A program made the translations under genes and the position numbers. From an uncultured Bacillaceae bacterium (lineage in GTDB: Bacteria > Bacillota > Bacilli > Bacillales > Bacillaceae_L): DNA of 64,000 bases. A model generated the notes under the pieces. It was not told the DNA's origin. It saw nothing but the letters and a program-made list of their open reading frames with translations, and made no database searches. Positions within the stretch are counted from its first letter, which is position 1. Each line of letters starts with the position of its first letter. Below are positions 26,479 to 34,100 of this stretch, one piece after another. The stretch lies in NCBI GenBank assembly GCA_947497585.1, contig CANMHG010000001.1:950339-1014338 (forward strand), read 5' to 3'.

Positions 26479-26694
26479 TAATTCTCTCTCCCTAAATCAA
26501 AATCTCCAAGCCACATCTTTCTCTCTTTCTACAATAGTTCGAAAGCCTTGTGGTCATTAATTTCTTAAAGGTAGTTCCTAAAATATACTTCATATTTCAT
26601 TCTAAAGAACAACTTTAAGATAGGCAAATTCTAATGGTTCGTAGTCTTCTTCATTACTAGGCATTTAACGTTATAAACCTCCTCCATTGTACTT

Positions 26695-26801
26695 TTATAT
26701 AAAAGTAGTTAGCCCGAATATACCAAACTGCCAAATCACTATTCCAAAAGTGATAAATAATAGTCCTTCTCCAATACATAACACAAAATACCTTGATTCA
26801 T
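26695..26801 (-). pseudogene. Small membrane ORF with an early frame break
   Basis: ATG at 26801 follows a good AAAGGATGA site, but its frame closes after 20 codons. The next frame, entered just after codon 2, reads SRYFVLCIGEGLLFITFGIV and on to a stop at 26695: one well-formed transmembrane helix of plausible coding composition. A single missing base would restore a 35-residue protein. A 20-codon ORF (26602-26664) with GGAGGAGG upstream follows. Both could be chance; the rest of 26480-26910 holds no gene I can support. Confidence 0.3.
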
Positions 26802-26912
26802 AATCATCCTTTTTTATATTACAAATGCATGATTTTGCTTTTTAAACTAAAAATAAGAGTAATTAAAAACGAAGATACTATTTGTTATTCTGAAATAGAA
26901 AGGAATATGTAT

Positions 26913-27044
26913 ATGGGTTATATGGATCAAGATGCTCAAAATCAACAAGGCAGGGTAGAAAAAGGAAATCGTTTACATTGGCTTTATGCGATTATCGTTA
27001 TCGCCGTTTTGGTAGTAGTTCTTATCATTATTCAGTTTTCTTAA
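26913..27044 (+). CDS. Small tail-anchored membrane protein, 43 aa
   Basis: ATG at 26913 with AAAGGA eight bases upstream; two nearby in-frame ATGs are possible starts. A polar Gln/Asp-rich N-terminus (MDQDAQNQQGRVEKGN) and one strongly hydrophobic C-terminal helix (YAIIVIAVLVVVLIIIQF). Such tail-anchored peptides are common in Bacillaceae. The function is unknown. Confidence 0.6.
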   Translation: MGYMDQDAQNQQGRVEKGNRLHWLYAIIVIAVLVVVLIIIQFS

Positions 27045-27066
27045 AATTGTTTTTAAGCCTCAGTTT

Positions 27067-27118
27067 AGGCAAGACTCAGGTCAAACTTAAATTTGATTTC
27101 GCTACATAGGTCTTGCCT
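27067..27118. terminator. Inverted repeat between convergent small genes
   Basis: AGGCAAGAC/GTCTTGCCT, 9 bp perfect stem with a 34-base loop. It probably ends both flanking transcripts, although the loop is long. Confidence 0.5.
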
Positions 27119-27130
27119 CTTACATGATTC

Positions 27131-27394
27131 TCACTTTACGTTTAATTTCACAAAAGAAGTAACAAGAGTAGTCACCAGTCCTATCCCTAAAAGTATACCA
27201 CCAGCAACTAAAAAGTTAGTTATATAGCTTTCTATCATGATATGAAATAGTGCAGTATCCGCACCACCTTGCTTCATTAGCCAATTTTCAGCCATTGTTG
27301 TGCCAAAATAAGTGCTGAAAAACAAAAGTATAAATCCTACAACCGTTAGCATAGAGCCTATTGTCATAAAACGAATAAGATTATTATTTGTCAT
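27131..27394 (-). CDS. Two-helix membrane protein, 87 aa
   Basis: Two transmembrane helices (about residues 10-32 and 60-82) joined by a short extracellular loop containing AENWLMKQGGADTALFH. Start placed at the ATG at 27394, which has GGAGG eight bases upstream; an ATG five codons earlier lies within that ribosome site. No family is recognised. Confidence 0.6.
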   Translation of the reverse strand: MTNNNLIRFMTIGSMLTVVGFILLFFSTYFGTTMAENWLMKQGGADTALFHIMIESYITNFLVAGGILLGIGLVTTLVTSFVKLNVK

Positions 27395-27619
27395 ATCTAT
27401 GTCCTCCATTACTCTTACCCCTTTCTTACCATTTTCTCTTTTAAACTTAACATATATCACCGATAAATTGGGTGAAAATTACAATTTATTCAAAGTTGGT
27501 TTTCCCCCATTAAGTTATTTCAAGCCCCATGAGTGTAAGAACACTAGAAAACCCCTGAAGGTTTATTTATTAATTTTAGAATATATACAATTATCTAAAA
27601 ACTATAGTATACTAATGTT

Positions 27620-27637
27620 ATACTAACCGGTTGGTAT
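27620..27637 (+). promoter_or_regulatory. TetR-type operator at the GPH transporter promoter
   Basis: ATACTAACCGGTTGGTAT: an 18 bp palindrome with one mismatched pair and a perfect AACCGGTT centre. It overlaps TATACT (27619-27624), a likely -10. No tetR gene is adjacent. Confidence 0.65.
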
Positions 27638-27670
27638 TCAAAACATTGGAAATTATTCATTCTATTAAAA

Positions 27671-27684
27671 TGACAGCGTTTTCA
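27671..27684 (+). promoter_or_regulatory. cre-like site (CcpA)
   Basis: TGACAGCGTTTTCA, near the cre consensus TGWAANCGNTNWCA with one deviation, downstream of the promoter and 38 bases before the start codon. Carbon catabolite repression of the transporter is likely. Confidence 0.6.
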
Positions 27685-27721
27685 TATTCAGCCAATTACA
27701 TGTTGAGAGGGGTTTAACAAG

Positions 27722-29098
27722 ATGTTAGCAGAAAAGCAACAACAAGATTGGTCGACTAGTTCTTCACAGGTTGCAACTCCAGGGCATAAGGAAATGTTGA
27801 ATTATGGATTGGGGTTTTTTGGTGTAATTTTAGTCTGGACACTAGTGGGTACTTTTCTTCCCTACTATTATACAGATGTAGCTGGGGTTTCTGCCGGAGT
27901 GGTTGGAACACTTATGCTAGTTGCTCGCCTCTTTGATGGAATTACAGATCTTGGAATGGGTACTTTAGTAGACAGAACGAGGTCAAAGCATGGTAAAGCA
28001 CGTCCTTGGATTTTGTGGATGGGAATTCCATTAGGTGTTTCCACAATTTTACTATTTTCTGTACCTGACTTTGGAGATACAGGGAAAATCATCTATGCAT
28101 ATGTCACATACATATTGCTAATTTTGGTCTATACGGCTGTATCAATTCCTTATAAAACATTACTAGGATTAATGACGCAAGAGCCTTATGGTAGATCTGT
28201 TTTGAATATCTACACCGGTGTATTTACGATGTTAAGTACACTAGCTATTATGATCTTCGCTCAACCTGTCGCAAGTGCAATTGGCGGTAAATTAGGCTGG
28301 ACTATTGTTGCAGTTGCCAGTGGAGTAATTATCATGATTACAAGTTATATTGCTTTTCGCTCAACGAAGGAACGTGTCAGTGCTTCTGTTGTTAAAACAA
28401 ATGATATTATACCGTTTAAAATTGGGTTGAAGGCATTATTCACAAATAAATATTGGCTGATTATTACTTTATATTGTGTGATTGCTTATACACTCAATGC
28501 ACTACTAGCTGGAGCAGGTCTTTATTATACTTCCTATATTCTTGGTAACGCTTCTTATTTTTCACTAGTAGGGTTACTGCTTTTTTTACCTACCATTATT
28601 TGCTTCTTTTTCATGGCAAAATTAGTAGGAAAGTTTGGAAAACGGAACATTGCTTTAACTGTTTCTGTTATAGGTATTTTAGGTCCCATTATAAAGCTGA
28701 CCGACCCTTCTAACGTAACTGTTTTCCTAGCTGGAACAGCTATTCAAGGATTTGGTTTGATACCCATTATTATGTTTTTATATGCCATGATTAATGACAC
28801 TGCAGAATATGGTGAGTGGAAGTTCGGTATTAGAACAGAAGGACTAGTCAATAGCGCTGCTAGCTTCGGCATGAAGGTTGGGGCTGGTCTTGGTGGAGCA
28901 TTAATCGGTTGGTTATTAGCTTTTGGTGGCTATGTAGGCGGAATTGATGAACAAACAGCATCTGCAACAACTATGATTCTAGCACTTAATATTTATATAC
29001 CATTCGTATTAGCAGTTTTACAGACTGTACTTATGTGGATGTACAAACTTGATGAACAATATCCGCAAATTCTAGCAGAGTTGAATATGAAAAGGTAA
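27722..29098 (+). CDS. GPH family sugar:cation symporter
   Basis: 458 residues, about 12 transmembrane helices. The N-terminal GPH signature is clear: ARLFDGITDLGMGTLVDRTR, then KHGKARPWILW, with the cation-site acidic residues of MelB-type carriers. The second half has NDTAEYGEWKFGIRTEGLV, another hallmark of the family. It imports an oligosaccharide, pentoside or hexuronide; the sugar cannot be read and no glycosidase is adjacent. A TetR-type operator and a cre-like site upstream suggest substrate induction and glucose repression. Start ATG behind GAGAGGGG. Confidence 0.88.
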   Translation: MLAEKQQQDWSTSSSQVATPGHKEMLNYGLGFFGVILVWTLVGTFLPYYYTDVAGVSAGVVGTLMLVARLFDGITDLGMGTLVDRTRSKHGKARPWILWMGIPLGVSTILLFSVPDFGDTGKIIYAYVTYILLILVYTAVSIPYKTLLGLMTQEPYGRSVLNIYTGVFTMLSTLAIMIFAQPVASAIGGKLGWTIVAVASGVIIMITSYIAFRSTKERVSASVVKTNDIIPFKIGLKALFTNKYWLIITLYCVIAYTLNALLAGAGLYYTSYILGNASYFSLVGLLLFLPTIICFFFMAKLVGKFGKRNIALTVSVIGILGPIIKLTDPSNVTVFLAGTAIQGFGLIPIIMFLYAMINDTAEYGEWKFGIRTEGLVNSAASFGMKVGAGLGGALIGWLLAFGGYVGGIDEQTASATTMILALNIYIPFVLAVLQTVLMWMYKLDEQYPQILAELNMKR

Positions 29099-29138
29099 AG
29101 ATAAAGCTGCTTGTACTTAAATAGCAACCAGCAAAATT

Positions 29139-29335
29139 AATAAACGGAGATTTTCCGGTTAAATTTAAAATGAAGCTCTTTTGAGGCTAAATAAGGGGAG
29201 AATTTCCGGTTATGCCAAGCAAAATCCCCTATTTTTATGTGTTTTGCGTAAATAGACGGAATCCCTCCGTCTATTTTTGCTATTTTTACTGGTATTTTCT
29301 ATTTAAGCGGAGTTTTTCCGTCTATTTATCAAATC
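29139..29335. repeat. Intergenic tandem array 3, period 51 bp with one 61 bp step
   Basis: Four units beginning near 29139, 29190, 29251 and 29302. The cores are inverted repeats such as AATAGACGGA/TCCGTCTATT. It lies between the convergent GPH transporter and GNAT genes. Confidence 0.75.
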
Positions 29336-29463
29336 CGAGCTTTTTCTAATCTCCAACGGATAATAAAAGGAGCGAAATCATTTTTAAGCTTAAATGAGAC
29401 ATTATTAATGGTTTAAGTTATCATTTCTAACCTCCAATTCTAAATTTCGCAATTGAAACTGGT

Positions 29464-30000
29464 TCACTCAAAGAATGCCTTTGAATATTCTACTTTCCCA
29501 GTCACATTGTTAAGTGCGTTTTGACGTAGTTCTAATGCCATAAACAATTCATCCGGCACCTCAAAGGGACCTTTAATATTCCAAAATGAAGCCTTTTGGA
29601 AACCGAATTTCGGATAATAGTTTGGATGTCCCAAAACGATAACAGAGTCATAATTTAGTGATTTTGCTTTTTGTAAAGATTCTTTGATTAAGGTACTGCC
29701 TACCCCTTTGTTTTGAAACTCTGGATGAACCGAAACAGGAGCAAGTGCCAGCGCTTGACTACTTTGGTTGTGATTTACGATTTGACATTTTGACAGAAGA
29801 ATATGTCCGACTATTTGTTTACTTTCACTATCTTTTGCAACTAACGATAAATCTGGTACATATTCAGCTGACTCTCTAAGTCTAGAAACTAATTCATGTT
29901 CCTTTTTATCACTGAATGACATAGTTGCAAAAGCACTTACGATTAAATTTTCTATTGTTAAATAATCTTCAACTTGTTCTTCTCTAATTACTAGTTTCAT
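29464..30000 (-). CDS. GNAT N-acetyltransferase (YhbS-like) under a predicted attenuator
   Basis: 178 residues. It has IREEQVEDYLTIENLIVSAF at the N-terminus, the acetyl-CoA-binding HPEFQNKGVGSTLIKESLQK, and VIVLGHPNYYPKFGFQKAS, which is typical of YhbS-like acetyltransferases. The substrate is unknown. Start at 30000 behind GGGGG. The gene lies downstream on the same strand of a 260-base leader with upstream ORF, alternative pairings and an intrinsic terminator (30119-30412). If that reading is right, expression requires readthrough of the terminator when ribosomes stall, which would fit a role in resistance to a translation inhibitor. That role is inference. Confidence 0.85.
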   Translation of the reverse strand: MKLVIREEQVEDYLTIENLIVSAFATMSFSDKKEHELVSRLRESAEYVPDLSLVAKDSESKQIVGHILLSKCQIVNHNQSSQALALAPVSVHPEFQNKGVGSTLIKESLQKAKSLNYDSVIVLGHPNYYPKFGFQKASFWNIKGPFEVPDELFMALELRQNALNNVTGKVEYSKAFFE

Positions 30001-30118
30001 GTTCTTTTCCCCCATTATTAATTTCTCTTTTTTTACCAACTAAAAGACCTAATGATATTCATCGTCCTTTATCGCGTGTAATTAACTTTTGCTCTTCTTT
30101 CTAAATCTGTTTCCTAGA

Positions 30119-30156
30119 ATAAAAAAAGCAGAAAATGAACAATCGTCATTTTCTGC
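30119..30156 (-). terminator. Leader terminator upstream of the GNAT gene
   Basis: 11 bp stem GCAGAAAATGA/TCATTTTCTGC (30128-30138, 30146-30156) and seven T on the minus strand. It lies between promoter and start codon of the GNAT gene. Its loop region (30137-30146) is complementary to leader segment 30217-30225. Confidence 0.85.
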
Positions 30157-30377
30157 CTAATACTAAAAAGAGTATACAAATTAGCATACCACTCTACTTT
30201 AATAGGTCTGTCCAAAACGATGTTCTTAACCATTTGGTTATATAGTCAGTGAAAATAGAAATATCAAATAAGCATTGTAAAATACAATTTACTAAATGAC
30301 TATATAGCTCAAATCAAATTAATGAGTTAAAGAACAACTACTTTCAAACAAACATCCCCTATTTCAATATATATTCC
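30157..30377 (-). ncRNA. Attenuator-type leader RNA of the GNAT gene
   Basis: Predicted transcript from about 30377. Segment 1 (30326-30335, inside the upstream ORF) reads GTTCTTTAAC and pairs with segment 2 GTTAAGAAC (30222-30230), allowing one bulge. Segment 2 extended (GAACATCGT) can instead pair with ACGATTGTTC in the terminator loop, one bulge. A 10 bp hairpin (TATATAGTCA/TGACTATATA) lies between segments 1 and 2. The same plan occurs at 41 kb. Confidence 0.6.
30327..30347 (-). CDS. Upstream ORF of the GNAT leader, 6 codons
   Basis: TTG start, peptide MKVVVL, with AGGGG eight bases upstream. It is closely similar to the upstream ORF at 41.3 kb (MQGVVLN), including the sequence from the ribosome site through the stop. 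Confidence 0.5.
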   Translation of the reverse strand: MKVVVL

Positions 30378-30383
30378 ATAATT

Positions 30384-30412
30384 ATCCTATTTCATTTCAA
30401 TAAATTAGTCAA
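30384..30412 (-). promoter_or_regulatory. Predicted promoter of the GNAT leader
   Basis: Minus strand -35 TTGACT (30407-30412), 17-base spacer, -10 TAGGAT (30384-30389). The stretch 30413-30640 upstream holds no gene I can support. Confidence 0.5.
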
Positions 30413-30654
30413 TATATATTTCCCTTTGTCCACATTCTTAATATAATTACTATTCCTTGATTGGAGATCCTTTATTCTAAATTACGATTCATTTTTTTCT
30501 ACCATTAATACTTCACTTTCAACTGGTTAATTAACAATATTTATGCCACCTGCAAAAAACTAACATTTTAAAATTCATTAGATTAGACAACCTATAAACG
30601 AGCGCTTAAAAACATTCCTTTTTAGGCGTTACATTTCAATGGGGGGTTTTACGT

Positions 30655-31038
30655 TTGAGGAAATCACTTGTTTCTCTTTCAGCAGCAGCATTAATGGTCG
30701 TTGGTCTAACTGGTTGTGGAATGGACGGTAATGACGTCAATACGTATAATAACGATCGAGATGCTCGTATTTTAGACCGTGGATACCATGATAATAATGA
30801 CTTAAACTACCGCCGCGGAGATACAATTGATAACGAGGGTCCTATCACTGAAATGATGGATGACGATAACGGTCGTGGAATTATGAATAATAACAATAAC
30901 GACCTTGATATCCTAGATAACGACAATAATAATCGTAATCGTAATATGCTAGGTGGTAACGACAACGATCGAAATCCTAGAGGAACTAGACCTGGTGGTA
31001 ACGACGCCGGGGGTACTGGTACTGGTGGAACTCGATAG
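30655..31038 (+). CDS. Asn/Asp-rich lipoprotein
   Basis: 127 residues, TTG start behind a GGGGGG run. Signal peptide and lipobox VGLTGC. The mature chain is almost entirely low complexity: Asn, Asp, Arg and Gly (MNNNNNDLDILDNDNNNRNR), ending in GGTGTGGTR. It is predicted to be membrane-anchored and disordered. Placement next to a spore/cell-wall LysM-GH18 gene and the composition suggest a spore or surface role, but no family is recognised with confidence. Confidence 0.7.
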   Translation: MRKSLVSLSAAALMVVGLTGCGMDGNDVNTYNNDRDARILDRGYHDNNDLNYRRGDTIDNEGPITEMMDDDNGRGIMNNNNNDLDILDNDNNNRNRNMLGGNDNDRNPRGTRPGGNDAGGTGTGGTR

Positions 31039-31057
31039 ATGACCTGTTCTCTAGAAT

Positions 31058-31087
31058 AGAAAAATCCTCCTTTTGGAGGATTTTTTG
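31058..31087 (+). terminator. Terminator after the Asn/Asp-rich lipoprotein gene
   Basis: Stem AAATCCTCC/GGAGGATTT and six T. Confidence 0.9.
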
Positions 31088-31176
31088 CTTACATTTCATC
31101 CCCCTCCCCTACTTACATGAATCACTCCGTTACAACACAGACTAACGCTATAAACGAAGAAAGAAAGGTGGAGACC

Positions 31177-34100
31177 ATGGAAATTCAACGTTTTAAGCTC
31201 GTACAAGATGGTGAGCACTTTGCTCTTGAAGTGTATCTAGATTCACTTGATACTGAATTTGCAAATGAGCTTAGTGATCCAGATACAAAACAAAGGAATT
31301 TTCTTCAAGATGCAAAAAAAATCGCCAAAGAGCAATTCCCAAATTTAAAAATTACTACGATTAAAATTCTAACTGGAGCTATGCTCATTGGAGTTATTAA
31401 TCTTAGCGATGTCGGGGACCGTTCTGTAGAAGCTTCAACAAATACATACCAAACAGTTTCTGGTGTACCTATTGTTACACATGTCGTTAAAAGCGGTGAT
31501 ACACTCTCTGTCATTGCTAAACAACACAAGTTATCAGTCACTGATTTAAAAACCTTTAACAATCTTAATACTGATATGATTATCGTTGGTCAATCGATAA
31601 AAATACCCTATTACTCATATATTGTCGTTAGTGGTGATACGTTATCAATCATTGCAAAAAGACTAAATACATCTGTTACTGCTATAAAAGACGCAAATAA
31701 CCTTACAGGAGATTTAATCTTTCTAGGCCAAAAACTGGTGATACCTATCTCAAAGACCACAACAGTTGATGAACCTACACCTTCACCAACTCCATCGGTT
31801 AAAGTTCAAGAGCAAGAACTAACTTCCTACACGGTGAAATCCGGAGATACACTTGGAGCTATTGCAAAAAAATTTAGTACAACTGTTGAAGAAATTCAAT
31901 ATATCAATAACTTAACAACAACACTTATTTATCCTGGCCAGGTTTTAAACATCACAAATAAAGTAACCACGACAACAACTAGCGAGCCTGTGTCGACAAC
32001 GCCTGAAGAACCAACACCAGATACACTACCCACCTCCTATAATGTTATAGCCGGGGATACTTTATCGATTATCGCAAAAAAATTTAACGTAACCGTTGAT
32101 GAAATTAAAGAAATGAATAACCTAGCGAGCGATATGATTTTTGTAGGACAAAAATTAAACATTCCGAATCGACAAGTTCAAGTCGCTCCAACCGAACCTG
32201 CCCCTGTTCAAGAACAACCACCAGAACAATCACAAGGTGTTGAGACAATTACCTACACTGTTGTTTCTGGAGATACGTTAAGTAAAATTGCCGGAAGCTA
32301 TCAAACAACCGTTAGCACCATAAAGGAAATGAACAACTTCACGTCTGATATGATTTTTGTTAATCAGAAGTTATTTATTCCTAAGCCTACGGTCGTTACA
32401 GATCAAACAGCCCCTATTACTCCATCAATAGATGTACCGAAAGTAATCAATCAAAACAATGCTCATGCAGTAACCATTACTGGAAAGACTGAAGCTTTCG
32501 CAAAATTGGTAATTTCTATAACTGATCAGTCGGGTCGCATCATTAATAAGGAAACTACTGCCGATATAGAAGGAAGTTTTTCTATTAATAGCAATGTTTC
32601 AACTCTCCAGGATGGTAACATTATTTTCGAAGTATTTGCTGTCGACCAAGCTGGTAATAAAAGTACTGCAAGCAAGTTAACCGTTCAAAAAGATGTATTA
32701 GCACCCACCAACCTTATTATTGAGGATGGGGGTACAATTTCCATTAGTAACCAAACCGCCTATCATTTATCTGGAAATGTTTCTGGAGCAAAAAATGTCA
32801 AACTACAAATGACCGATGAACATGGTACAGTTCTCACGAAAGAAACCTCGGTTACAGATAATACCTTTAACCAATCTCTAGATCTATCTGGATTAACAGA
32901 TGGCCAAATTACAATAACAGCCACTGCAGTTGATGAATCAGGCAATGAAAGTAATACAAGTACTATCGAATTAAATAAAGATACTGTTGGTCCTTCACTG
33001 TCTTTAGTTTCTATACCTAGCTTTATTAATACAAAAAATCAACATGCATTTACCCTTTCTGGGGTTACAGAGCCAGGATCTACTGTTACTATCACTGTAA
33101 CTGATCAAACACATGTTATAAATAAACAAGTATTAGCTGATATTGACGGTAACTTTATGGTTATTGTGGATGGACGAATATTAAATGAAGGAAACATTAA
33201 TGTCGAGTCAAAAAGTATTGATCCATCTGGGAATGAAAGTGAGAGTCATAGTGCCCAAATCATTAAGGATGTCACCCTATCAGAATTGGTACTTTCTGAA
33301 CTCCATACCATTAATCAAGCAAATTCTACAGCTTATGCTATAACAGGGAAAGGTGAACCGAATACTTCAATCAATACTGTAATAACGGATCGACTAGGAA
33401 AAACCATTCAACAATCCGTAACTACAGATGAAAAAGGACATTTTGAAATTGGAACGGATCTATCCTCACTTCAGGATGGTGCAGTAAGTATTCGTGCCTA
33501 CCAAGTGGATGATGCTGAAAACAAAAGCAATGTAATTACTAAAGTTGTCCAAAAAGATACTATACTACCATTAGAAGTTATCATTAATCCTTTAGAAACA
33601 CTAAGCCAACAAAATGTTTCTAATTATACAATCACTGGTACTGGCGAGCCCGAAAATACGGTAGTAATTACTTTTACGGATAACCTAGGAAATGAAGTAA
33701 GAAAAGAAACCATAGTTAAAGCTGATGGGACCTATAACTTTGTTGCTGACCTATCAACCTTTTCTGGTGACCAGTTAACGACCACAATTAAACAGACGGA
33801 TAAAGCAGGCAATACGAGCCCTGAAATGAATGCAACTGCGGAGATTGACAATACTGGACCTCAAAATCTTGACACCACTTTCTCAGCAATTGTAAATAAT
33901 GACTCTGCTAATGATTTTACGATAACGGGAAAAACAGAACCTAATGCTAAAGTGGAAGTTGAGTTCTCTGATGGTACAACCAACCTAATTCGTACTACAA
34001 ATGCTGATAATGAAGGTAATTTCACAGTTACTACCGATCTTACAAGATTTGCTGATGGTGAAATTAGAGGACAGATTATAACAATCGATACCAATCATAA

